A stretch of DNA of 64,000 nucleotides from Nematostella vectensis. Its lineage: Eukaryota > Cnidaria > Anthozoa > Actiniaria > Edwardsiidae. The stretch spans positions 15,078,887 to 15,142,886 of the forward strand of contig NC_064034.1 of NCBI RefSeq assembly GCF_932526225.1, read 5' to 3'. This document shows positions 43,424-54,962 of this stretch, piece after piece. Position numbers and translations under genes: made by a program. Numbering within the stretch: position 1 is the first letter of the stretch; each line of letters opens with the position of its first letter. Under the pieces are notes generated by a model. That model had not been told where the DNA came from. It did not search any database and saw only the letters and a list, made by a program, of their open reading frames with translations.

Positions 43424-46400
43424 ATGGTCAAGGGAAAACAGGCTGCCAAGCGAGGGAACTTTCCGACTGTTGAACAGATCAGCAGTGACTCCATCACCCA
43501 GGTTAGATTTAAAACATTCGTGCAACTTTTAGTGATTTTAGCAAACGGCAGCATCCATAGTTGGATTGAGCAAATTTCATGTCTCATTTCCGCTCGATGT
43601 TTTGATAGTTGGCACAGAAATACTGGTCAAAAGATGGGAAGAAACTCAAGTTTGATCCAAAGGTATTTTTTTAGCCAAAAAAAGGCAATGTGCCTATAAA
43701 GTATTAATTACTGTGGTCTCTTGGAAAGACACAGATTATAGACTAAGGACTAACACTATGGATGTTCTCTTTAGGTCATAGAGCAAATTTACAAGGAGGA
43801 GATTAAAGGCAATAAGTAAGAATTGTTAAATAAAAGATAATAATAATGTGACAAGAGATTCCAACACTCATTTATGTCAGAGGAGAGCTTTACTAGTTTA
43901 TCTCATACATCTTCCACATTCTATTACTGTTCATGTGGTGCAAGACAGCCTGGTCAAAAAAATAATGTTTCAAGTCAATATTCAACAATATCCTTGTTGA
44001 TTTATTGAATCTTTAGTTTAAAGCTACAAATATCAAACACAAATATGTGTCTCTGTCGTGGTGGATGTGTGTATAAATTCCCACGCTATTTTCTCCGACA
44101 GAGAAGATGTTGGTTGATTGAATTTCCATGCTATTTTCTCCGACAGAGAAGATGTTGGTTGATTGAATTCCCATGCTATTTTCTCTGACAGAGAAGATGA
44201 TAATACGAATCCCTTCACACAAGCAGACAACATTGCATAGATATATTTTCTACTTTATGTGTCTCTTGTAGTGAATAGGTAGTGAATTATAAGTTGAGCG
44301 CTCATTTTTTTTAATATTATCAGCTTTTCTTTCTTTTTGTGGGAATAAGCCAGTTCATTGACCAAAAAAGGATGTGACATGAATCCTAAGTTATGATTCA
44401 TTAAAGCGATGGCTCTCTGTTGATTATTATACAAAAATTGCCTCAGAGGCAAGCGATGAAAAAAACGTTGATTAACCCAACTTTTACCATCGCCATGTTT
44501 ACAACACTGATATCACTGATACACAACTCTGATATCCAAAGAAATAGTTTCGATAAAACATGGAATAAGTCGCATGCAGTATAGCAAAATACCATCTTGT
44601 AGTCGCTTGGTCAATGGCACGATTAGCCCAAATTCTTGGTTGTTTATCATTACTGGCCGCTAAAGCAATTTTAGTCCCATAATCAGAGGCTCATCGCCTT
44701 AATGATTCATACTATCGCTTCAGATTGAATTCAACTTTGGTCGATATTTTCGTAAAATATGGCATTTTGAAGTGAGTTTTCACACCCCATATCGCGCGAA
44801 AAAATACAAAGGTTTTTATGGGAAATCTTTACTTCTGGTGGATTTTGGTCCGATGGGTCAGTAGGTCAATCAGCAACTCATATAATAATGCAGCTTTTGC
44901 TAATAACAAATTTATTTTTATGGGGTCCAAGGACCAGGGGTCGGTGTTTTGTCCTAACCTTTTTTTCTATTATACAAAATCTTTTCTGTTATACACCTAT
45001 TTCAAACAAATTTTGTCAGTGCAAATGGCAATTGACAAATAAAACAAAAAGGACCCATGGATCCCAAAATATCTGTTCCAAATTCAGAAAAGAAATGAAA
45101 ATGAATACACCGTACACTTATCCATTAAAAGTAATTAAAATAAGGTTGTGCCATCGCTTGAGTTTGTTTACCATTTCTATTTTTACATATACTGTAAGTA
45201 TCAACCATAAGCGCTTTTCATTTGTAGAAACGCCATATGGCAATTGCCATTTGCGCTGACAACCTCATTGGAAATAGGTGTATACAAAATGTACAAAGAC
45301 TGAGTGACTCCCATTTTGACAGGTTTTCTGTGAGAAGACTTATGCTTCTGGAGTTCAGGTTTGGAATGATTTTAATTGATTGATGGATAGATTGACTGAT
45401 TGATTGATTGATATGTGGTTACTACCTTTTTATATGATAATTGATGCCTTTTTATTTCATAGTCAATACCTGGAGCGATACCTATGGCCTAGTTTCAATG
45501 CTGGAAAGGTAGACGATAGTGTCAAATGATCATATCAGAGAGGTGTCCATCATAAAGTTCCAACTTGTGTTGATTGACTTCCCTTCTCTCTGTGTAGGCC
45601 TCACTTTCTCATCTCTTGTCCATCATGGTGGTTGTAAATGAGAAGTTCCGAGAAGGTGTCCCTCCGTGGGGGGTAGGTGAATGTGAATACTCAACCTATT
45701 TTTATTTGTTTTTGGAGGAGGATCATCCTTCTTTCACATCAACTGACACTATGCTCTGGCATTAAAGATTTCCTGTAAAAAATGAATTTGTGTTTTGTTT
45801 GCTTACATCATGCACTTTTTTCAGGTATTCAAAAGCAAACCAGAAGAATTCAGTGGATTTTTTCTACGGCTGCTAGATGTTTGTTTGATAGATGATGAAA
45901 AGGTATGTGCAATACTAAGCATTTTGCCAAAAAGTTTTTTGTCAAAAAGTATTTGTTTAGGTCATTATCTAAGATACTTAAAATGGAACATGAAATAGAT
46001 TGAATTAGATGCCCTTTTAAAGATTGACTGTAAAATAAGGCATGGGAACACTATTTTAGGATGTTGTAGATTTACTTTTTTATTAGGACGAGGACGGCTA
46101 GAACAACGAAATCGAAAAAGATGTGTTCGAGCTTGGCAAAAAAATCATAATTTAATTGCAATGGAATGAGCAAAACAATATGTTTAGAGACTGATAAGAA
46201 TAAACTAAGGACAATATTTCTACAGTATGAAACAAGGGTTTAGGAGTTTACAGTGCAAACATCTGCATCTTCAATTGACCATAAAAATTGGAATTTTCAC
46301 GTCATGGTTTTATGGAAAACGGCTGAAATGTATCAGACAGAATGCTTTTTCATGTGCTGCTATTGAATTCTGAATCAAATCCCTTGTTTTCTGCCTTCAT

Positions 46401-49400
46401 CGTCCACGGTGCCTTTGTCGTTGCTTAAGGTCCCTATTGTCTGTTGTAGGTCTTATCATTCCGGGAACATACTATTGTCCTCATCTTCATGATCCATCTT
46501 TTCAACAGTCTGGTGAGTAAAAATTCATTTATACCCATTTTTATTCATTTTTACAACACAGGATGTTTTATCGTATTTGGCTACATACCAGACTGATATA
46601 GCTTATGCTTTATAGTTTTGTCTACGAATAGCACGTCTATTGAGAACCAAAAGTGTACCTTCGGCCGTTGGGGGGATGCGTTCACACTCCCTGCACCCCC
46701 CTGGGTATGGGCCTGGTGTTTAATTCTCTTGTATCATATACATTTTTAGTGAATATAAATGGTTATCAGATGTAAGATATACCATATATAACAACCTCTT
46801 TGCTAGTATAGAATAAGATTGAATAATTGTTGCTCTTTCTTATGTAGGAAATGGACTTAATCAGAGAGAATGTTCAACATCTGGTATCTATTCCTATGTG
46901 GAGATGTTTGCTCCCAGTAAGTATGGTGCTATGTAAAGCATGAAGGTTTGAAGTCAGATTATGATCTTTGAAAAAATGTTACAGGGTCGGCTGGAGCAAG
47001 AACTCAAGTCTGTCCCAAAGTATAGGAAATTCTGGACGCACTTGAAGAAAAAGGATGAAAACTTAGATGAGGCTACTAAGGCTCAGTGAGTTATATTTTA
47101 CTTGTGTTATTTATTTCACATTAGCCTGTTACACAAAAGGCACAGTTACTTGTACTTACTTCACTTTATTGCCATACACTTCATAGGCATCTGTACTTGT
47201 AATATATGAGTACAGTGGTGGTTCTACAGTAGAGGTTCAAGGGGGCCGAGGGTACAAAGTGTGTATCAGATAATTTCCAAAAAAGGGCACCCCTAGATTA
47301 ACCCCTGATGTATAATCAGTAATTTAATGTTTTCAAATCTAGGTATTTGAATGTTATTTTTTTTTCCCACAGACAAGAGAAAACAAGAGTGTTCCTATCA
47401 AAACTAATACATAAGTTTTTGGAAATCCTCAAGTCAATACCTGCTACAGGTGAGGTGTTGTAGAGCTTGTTGAGGCTTTCCTTTAGGTATAGTAATGATT
47501 ATTTCCCTGGCACTATAGGTAAATAATAATAATTAAAAAAATGATAATAGAAATAATAATAGTTATGATGCTATTACTGTACTTCTTCTACTACTATTGC
47601 TGCTGCTTCTTGTTGCTTAGTGTCCAGAACGATCGCCCCAAAGTACCTTCGCCCCAAACAAAGTTGAGCACAATCACCCTACTCAGAGAACGATTGCCCT
47701 AGTCTTACTGGCCGTGGTTCTGATAACACCACAAGCGTAGAGATGATAGAGACCATATATAGTCGAGACCAAGAATCTTTATTATTATTTTTTATTATCT
47801 TTTTGACATGATAAATTACAATACATTAAAATTAAGATATTTAGAATCTTTTTGGTGTGTGTTTTTTTTAAGAAAATAAAGTTTGAGCAAAGCAAGTAAA
47901 CCTTTTATGTTTTCTAGCTAGTTTCCTGTAATAATGAACTCTTGTGTGCCCTGAAATATGACAAATGTATGCAGAAATTTTTCTCCCGAAAATGTTAATT
48001 AAATTCCTAATTGTACTATTGACAGGTGCTGCAGATGTTGACAAGATTCACTACTGTGAACGCTTTCTTGAGCTTTTGATAGACTTAGAGGTAAGTCCTG
48101 CTTCCACTTCTTAATATCATTGTCAACTGGAACACCAACAGCAATTATTGAATGGGAATTCCATATCCCCTGCCGTTTTTTGTGATAAATAAGATGACAC
48201 TACCACATGATGTGGCATGTCCATGTTCTCCCAATCACATTATAAAAACATCTGCAATAGAACAGTATGGTACAGTGCCGAAACATTTGGTAAATTTTTT
48301 TTGATGCATTATAAAAGGAATTTTATGGCTCGTTTTCTTGTTAAGAATTGTAAACAGGCTCAGAACTTACCAAATTTTCTTACATGATATAGTATTGTGA
48401 GTGGTTGTTTGCCATTATTTTTGAGGTGTTGAGATAAAAATTACATTTAATACCTAAAATTTTTCCCCAAAGGCGTTGTTACCAACAAGAAGATTCTTCA
48501 ACACTGTATTAGATGACCACCATCTAGTGGTGAAATGCCGTTTATCAAATCTCACTAAAAGAGAGGAAGAAGGAAAGTTATTTAATCAGGTATGGTGCAT
48601 GGTTTGTATTTCCTCTACAAAGATTATTTTTACTGATGTTTTTTATCTATTTATTTCTAGCTTCTAGACATTTTGAAGTTTTATACTGGATTTGAAATAA
48701 ATGATGTCTCTGGTGAGTCTTCAAACAAGCTTTATTTTTGGTTCAATAATGATCCTGTACAGTTCTAGTTTGAAATGTATGTACAATGGAACCCCAATAA
48801 TGAAATAGTAATGATTATGCTGTTGCTGCTGCTGCTGCTGATGATGATGATGATACAAGCATTAGGGAGTGTTCATTAAATAAACTGAGGTGGGGGGAGG
48901 GAAGATTTTTACTCAAGACACCTTAAAATTTCAGAACTCACCCTTTCATTGTAAAAAAATTTTTCTGTGCCCCCCTTTCAGAACCCCAAAATTATCGGAG
49001 TCCCCCCCCTTACGCCCTCAATAAGTAAAAAAGGCTTTAAATCTGGAAGAGCCCCCACCCTACGCCCTCAATAAGTAAAAAAAGGCTTTAAATCTGGAAG
49101 AGCCCCCCCCTTACGCCCTCAATAAGTAAAAAAGACTTTAAATCTGGAAAATAAATGAAGTTGCCCTACTTGTCCGAGTTTATGATCCAGTCAAGCTCAT
49201 CATTATTTAAGAGTCCAACACAGCTTTTTACCTTCATAGTGATTTTGGAATAAACTGACATGGAAATAAAAAAAGGCAGCCCAAGGGGGGAGGGGGTGGG
49301 GTGAATTCAATTCAGGAGGATTTTTTTCTCTCATGATCAAAAGGCGGTAATTCTTTTGCATGTAAAATCATGTTTAATGGTGCAGGGAGTTTTTCAATCA

Positions 49401-52400
49401 GTTTCTTACTTTCCAAATTCCCCCTGCTCTTCAAAAGTCAATGGTCCACTCTAGGATGCCTGTGAAGGAATATACATTTGTATATATTTGTTATTGTTAA
49501 GAATATTTTTCTGTAAAACAGAGATAATGTCCAAGGTAATTTTTTTTTTGCTATATTGTTTTGGGGATTTGCATGCTCCACCACTGTTAAAAAGTTTATT
49601 TCAATTTGTTCCTGTTATTCTGATAATAAACTGTATCGGCAACCAACTGTTATATTATATTATAATATAGTATCTATATTATGGTTTATAAAGACAGTTA
49701 TAAGAAAGTATTAAATACATTTGTCATTAGGCTTAATATTTAATCTGTATTTGTGCTACAAACTAGATCATATCATTAAAATATTAAAGCTAAAAAGTAT
49801 GGCTCCTGAAAAAATCTGAGCCCCCCTTTAGAGGACCGTTTTTTCTGGAGCCCCCCTTTTGATGTATTTAATGAACACTCCCTTACATAGCACCTATTAC
49901 CTAGTTTATGACTCATTTACTATTAATGGCTTTGAATAATTCACCATTATTTCAAACTTTAAAACTTGCATTCTCAAGTTTGCATCATTCTAGGGTATTA
50001 GAAGATATGAATGCCTTTGCTAGCTATAACCTGTTTTTTATTTAGTGTCTCTTGAGAGTGATGTATGAATTATCACACCTATCTCATATTTTTAGGAATG
50101 CCATTAACTGACCATGAGATGGTAGACAATCATTACAATAAGATGGCATCATTACAGGTATACATTTTATCGCATAATAGTTAGATGTATTGAAATTATA
50201 GGGAAAACCCCCTTAAGTCTAGAACAACAACATGGAATGCAATGATTTAGAGTACATACCTTATAAAATAAGGGCCTGAAGAAGTCTTATTAAAGACTTT
50301 GAAAATTTGGCAGAGTCGATTTCCAGTTTTTGGTGTATTGTATTCATTGTTCTGGTAGAAGATCGCGACAGTTTGGGCTTTTTAAATCTATCCTTATAAA
50401 ATAAACACACATTTGTGTTTCTATTTAGATATGATTTGTGTTGATCAACACAGTCAAATAATTAGAGCACATCTAATGTACAAATTTCTTAGCGATTATC
50501 CATTAAAAATTATTCCAAATGAATAAAATACATGGTATATATTTTGTTGATCATTGGGTCGATTTAGATTCTCCCATTCCTTTCCTGATTCATTTTGAAC
50601 TTTCATACTGCAGTAATTCCTGTAGATTCCTTTAATATACATTAGAAAATTAAATTAAATTAGATTTCTTGCATAGTGTCACATTCTATCAACCAAGTGT
50701 ATGAAGCCTCCAATAATGCATTTCTTACCTCGGAAAATAAGTGGATAAAGCTTAAATTCTTCCCATCATTTTACATGTTTTTTCAGAGATTACTTTCAGT
50801 AGGAAAATCAGCAGGCTGCAAAAACGGGTGTTTTCGGTGGTCAGAAAGGGTGGGGTTACCAGCGGGTGAAGCGATAAAACTTTGAGTTGGTGAAAAACCT
50901 CACTTTTTTCTCTTAACGTTTATTTTTTTTCAGGTGCACACAGAAATAATGACTATTTGTTACTACCTTTTCCACAACTGTTTTCTGTTTGATATTTCTA
51001 GAGAGCTGTTTTTAAGTATTTTCCTGAGCTGCATGAGTTTGCCATGAGTAATATTGCTGGGATAGATACAAGAGATGCTCTTCTCAAGCACTTTGGACAA
51101 CTTTCGTAAGTAACAGTGTTGGTATAGTATTAAGTACGGTAGTATTCTGGCTAAAAATGAAAGCAAGGACAATAGGACTGCGGCAACAGTTTCAAACTAT
51201 TAACAACAACAACAAAATTACAGATTAGAAAATAGAAAATTAACAACTTCTACATTCCATTGCTGACTAGCATATCCCTTCTTAGGTGAACCATTGCTTA
51301 ATTAGGGAATGATTTTATTTGTTTTGAATTTAAATTTAATTTTCTCATAGGCAACTAATCCCCTGCCTAAAATTGAGGGATCATCTTGTATGAAAACCAG
51401 ACACTTAAAACAAATGGAACCCCAACTCTCCCTTTAAGACTGTGGTGTCCAGCTGGATAAGCTGAATGTTAAATACCGCTATTTCTTCTATAGGAACAAG
51501 ACTTTGCATAAAGTGGCTGCATATCTTAAGTTGTTGCCATCTCCTGATGAGAAAGCACAAGAAGAAGACAGGGAATTTTTGCTAGAAATGCTTGTGAGTT
51601 TGTAGTTTGTGTGCATACTGATAATGCTGGAATATAATAATTGAATGAGTAGATTAATAGATGTGGGTGTTGCCCAATTGTATGTCTACAGGTGTCCAGA
51701 CATGAGAAACGTCTGTCACAAATTGATGCTATCAATGACATGCCTCTCTATCCAACAGAGCAGGTATGAATACCACCACAGCATGATCCCAGTTTGACAG
51801 TTTATCAAAATATAGCATTTTGATGGTACCCACTAGTGCAACAAACGTAGATTTTGCCCAGTGGCGTCCGTTTTTACACCTGCTACCATGCAATAAGCCC
51901 GTTTGTCTACAAGTTGTTGAGGCCCGCTAGCGTGCCTTTTCCTGGCTGATGTCTCTTGATGCCCGCTTGTGTCTCGCAAAGGCCTGCCGGGTGTTTATGT
52001 TTAAGTAACGCCTGCTGAAGTCCACTCAATGCCCGCTAGCACCCATAAGGCCTGCTGTTTTCCGATTAATGCCCACTAGCGTCCATAAGGTCCGCTGGCA
52101 TCCACAAGGCCCATTGGCATCCACAAGGCCCGCTACCGTCTGTTTGACACCCGCTACCGCCCATAAAGCCTGCTGTTTTTTAGTTAAATGCCTGCTGGCG
52201 TCCAGAAAGCTCACTGCTGTCCGTTGATAACCATATAAATGGATTTTATGGATTTATGGATTAACGCTGCATTTACGCTGCAGGCATTACGAACTTGTTA
52301 AAAATAGAGAAAACACACAAAATTTGTTGTTGAACGTCCTTGTACGTGGACTTTGGAAACCTACCTGTTCATGTCACAGAATTACGTGCCACTTGAATTA

Positions 52401-53749
52401 TATAATTTAGTAATAGCAAGTCCCAGCACGGTACTCCGTGTACCAATGTACTTTCCCTTTTTTAGTAAATTTATCTCTTTGGTGTGACCTTGTATGTGTT
52501 AACTATATAGTAAGTACAGTAATGTTGTTTACTCAATGGAGTTGAAAAAAAAAGGTGTTTCAGTTTTGCCCGTCCAGCGTCAAGGCCCAGTAGTTATTAA
52601 AAGGGCCCGGCTCGCCCGAATCCGGTTTTGCCCAGCACAAATGGCTCAAAGTTTTGCTGTCTCCCCTTTCACCTTACTAAATTGGCACGCCAGCGGGCAA
52701 ATAGCAGGCGTTCGTCAAGTCACGCCAGCGGGCAAATAGCAGGCGTTCGTCAAGTCACGGTAGCAGGTGTTTATCGGGCATATCTTTAGAGGCCGCCAGC
52801 GTGCAAGTGGCGGGCCTGCATTTAAAAAGGACGCTATCGGGCGTGCATTTGAAAAGGACGCTATCGGGCCTTCTTTAAAGAACGGTCCAGTGGGCATCAA
52901 GTGAGAATGCAAGCAGGTCTGTAGCTGGCGTTTTCACCAGGTAAAGGTTAATCAGCTATTATAAGAAAGTCTATCAAACAACTAAATTTTTATTGACAGT
53001 CGTAGTCAAACGTATGTCGATTTCTATTGTACATGATTTATGCATCTAATAACATAAAAAAATCCAACTTTTTAAGTGTCAGGCCTGAGAAAATCCGCAA
53101 TAACTTCTGAATTATTATCGGAACAAAAGATATACAAAAAATATAAAATTCGGGTAATGTAAATCAAAAAAATGTTAAAGACTTTTAAATACGACATTTA
53201 TAAAGTCTATTATTTCCAAATATTCGTAAAGCAACTGGCGTGATAGGCCTTGCTTTTGTCATTATGCTCAAATTAAACGTTCTCAAACAAAATCTACGTC
53301 AGCCAAAAGCAAAATATATATTTCAATCTATTGGAACAGCGTTGTCTAACAGCCTTAGAATATTGTTTTAAAATATTAAATATTGTTGGTACCAACATCA
53401 TGCACATAGCCAGCTGTGCACAGAAAGTCTTGAATGAACAGTTCATGGGACCTTAAGCACCTCTACCTGCTTTTTCGGCAGTCTCTCCCTCAATAGTTAA
53501 TACACTCTTATTAGGCTGGATTAGTTTGTACCTATTGTCTTTTATATTAAGAACTCTTTTAAGAGTTAAAAACATTTTTAGGTAATTTTGTAGAAATTCA
53601 AAGACTTGGAAATCAGTCCTACGTATACGTGGTTATGAGTCCTGTATAATGACTTTTAATACTCTAATTAATTTTTTCACTCTCATTGTTCTTGTTCTAG
53701 ATCTTGTGGGATGAGAATGTTGTCCCTACTGAGTTCTATTCTGGAGAAG
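43424..53749 (+). CDS. AQR: Aquarius intron-binding helicase, N-terminal 19 exons (partial)
   Basis: AQR is the SF1 RNA helicase that binds intron RNA in the spliceosome, as part of the intron-binding complex. ATG 43424 starts [19 protein letters not shown]. Exons, all GT-AG and all phase-consistent: 43424-43501, 43609-43662, 43775-43815, 45323-45358, 45463-45508, 45598-45672, 45825-45902, 46450-46512, 46848-46916, 46985-47085, 47373-47449, 48026-48090, 48473-48589, 48661-48712, 50096-50157, 51002-51105, 51494-51593, 51692-51763, 53701-53749. Recognisable stretches include [59 protein letters not shown] and [14 protein letters not shown]. The 446 codons cover the alpha-helical repeat domain. 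The beta domain and the helicase motor, roughly two thirds of the protein, are not in the window. After the last exon (ending in phase 1) the expected next exon is missing and nardilysin-like sequence begins. Confidence 0.93.
43816..45322 (+). other. AQR intron 3 with a 45-bp tandem repeat
   Basis: Near 44085-44205 a 45-bp unit (ttttctccgacagagaagat..) is repeated almost three times. Each unit contains the near-palindrome TTCTCCGACAGAGAA. No other gene seen. Confidence 0.6.
45375..45412. repeat. (GATT)n microsatellite in AQR intron 4
   Basis: Imperfect 'gattgatt' units. Confidence 0.7.
48820..48856. repeat. (CTG)n/(ATG)n trinucleotide tract in AQR intron 14
   Basis: Five or more 'gct/ctg' units run directly into five 'atg' units. 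Confidence 0.8.
48865..49882. mobile_element. Harbinger-like MITE inside AQR intron 14
   Basis: The inverted ends GGGAGTGTTCATTAAAT and its complement (..ATTTAATGAACACTCCC) are flanked by TTA on both sides (48862-48864, 49883-49885). The element is 1,018 bp and non-coding. It contains a tandem repeat of about 55 bp (three units, 48995-49145) with C-runs and 'acgccctcaataagta'. The TTA target suggests the PIF/Harbinger group. Confidence 0.7.
51764..53700 (+). other. AQR intron 18 with a GC-rich foldback repeat
   Basis: From 51895 to 52215 a degenerate unit of 25-30 bp (gcccgctagcgtccataagg-like) is tandemly repeated. From about 52685 to 52925 the opposite strand type (gccagcgggcaaatagcagg) recurs. 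The two blocks are inverted relative to each other and could fold. The rest of the intron is AT-rich. Confidence 0.6.
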
Positions 53750-53800
53750 GTAGGATTCCAGAGTCTCACACAATTCTTAAGACTATCAATAGTCCTACAA

Positions 53801-54304
53801 CAGATCCGAGTTGTCCAGTTGCTTGTTACATGGTGTTATTATACAAGTGCTAGAAAATACCTTTGTTACACCGTGTTAATCGGCGCATTTTGTGGTGTTG
53901 TGCAGATCCGAGTTGTCGAGTTGCTTGTTACATGGTGTTATTATACAAGTGCTAGAAAATACACCGTGTTAATCGGTGCATTTTCTGGTGTTGTGCAGAT
54001 CCGAGTTGTCCAGTTGCTTTTTACATGGTGTTATTATACAATTGCTAGAAAATACCTTTGTTACACCGTGTTAATCGGCGCATTTTGTGGTGTTGTGCAG
54101 ATCCGAGTTGTCCTGTTGCTTGTTACATGGTGTTATTATACAAGTGCTAGAAAATACCTATGTTACAACGTGTTAATCGGTGCATTTTCTGGTGTTGTGC
54201 AGATGCGTGTTGTCCAGTTGCTTGTTACATGGTGTTATTATACAAGTGCTAGAAAATACCTATGTTACAACGTGTTGATCGGTTCATTATCTGGTGTTGT
54301 GCAG
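53801..54304 (+). repeat. 102-bp tandem repeat carrying a repeated splice acceptor
   Basis: Six copies of CAGATCCGAGTTGTCCAG-type sequence start at 53801, 53903, 53996, 54098, 54200 and 54302 (spacing 102, 93, 102, 102 and 102). The unit ends with a strong acceptor (tggtgttgtgcag) and begins with the first bases of the nardilysin exon. All spacings are multiples of three, so the frame stays open from 53711 to 54418, adding a hydrophobic 34-residue repeat (31 in one unit). Confidence 0.9.
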
Positions 54305-54397
54305 ATCCGAGTTGTCCAGTTACCACGTGGCGAGTGTATATGCCGTATCCCTGGCATGAACAAGGACAGTAACTCTGTCGTAATCCACTACTACCAG
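54305..54397 (+). CDS. NRDC: Nardilysin-like M16 metallopeptidase, exon A
   Basis: Bounded by an acceptor (ttgtgcag|at) and a donor (TACCAG|GTGCGC); 31 codons. It reads IRVVQLPRGECICRIPGM then NKDSNSVVIHYYQ, matching the region of nardilysin/insulysin proteins (M16 family) where the C-terminal half begins its second beta-sheet repeat; the N-K-x-D-x-N-S..YYQ pattern is nardilysin-like rather than insulysin-like. Nardilysin cleaves peptides before basic residues. Only this and the next exon are present, on the same strand as AQR. Confidence 0.75.
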
Positions 54398-54716
54398 GTG
54401 CGCTGCATACGCTGGTAGTTTAAAGCCACATTGTAACTAGTTTTTTCCCCGGTTGATTACATAACAATCTCCGATAAAGTTTAACAAAAAATGCGAAAAA
54501 TATTTCAAAATTTTGAAAGCGCGTGTGTTTATTGGAAGCGCGTATTCTAATATATAATTTTATCTTTTGCTGGTTGAGGTTTCCATCGGCCTTCCCGACA
54601 ATGCAGCTTTAAAAGGGCTGTGTCAAGTCCAATACCATGACTATATTGATTATGGTAATATAATATTGTGTATCATGGCCGTTTAATATACTGATTAGTT
54701 GCGAATTTCTTTGCAG

Positions 54717-54764
54717 TACGGCGCGGCTACTGTTGAGGATTTTGCCAGACTTGAATTGCTCATG
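54717..54764 (+). CDS. NRDC: Nardilysin-like M16 metallopeptidase, exon B
   Basis: 16 codons between an acceptor (tttgcag|tac) and a donor (CATG|GTAAGA). It reads YGAATVEDFARLELLM, the direct continuation of exon A in nardilysin. Phase 0 on both sides, so A and B splice in frame. The following intron contains the 41-bp minisatellite and the next exon lies beyond the window. Confidence 0.72.
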
Positions 54765-54962
54765 GTAAGAAAAAAACACAGAATCAAACGAAATCTTACG
54801 ATAAACCGTTTAAAAAGCCTTCTATTTTTCCTCTATACAAGCCTTTTTTTGAAATTGCGTTTTAAAGAACTTGATCATTTTGTGAAGGATCTTTTAATGA
54901 GCATAAAAATATGAAATAATGAAGATTATATTTTTTAAAGTAACCAGAGATTTCAATATACA

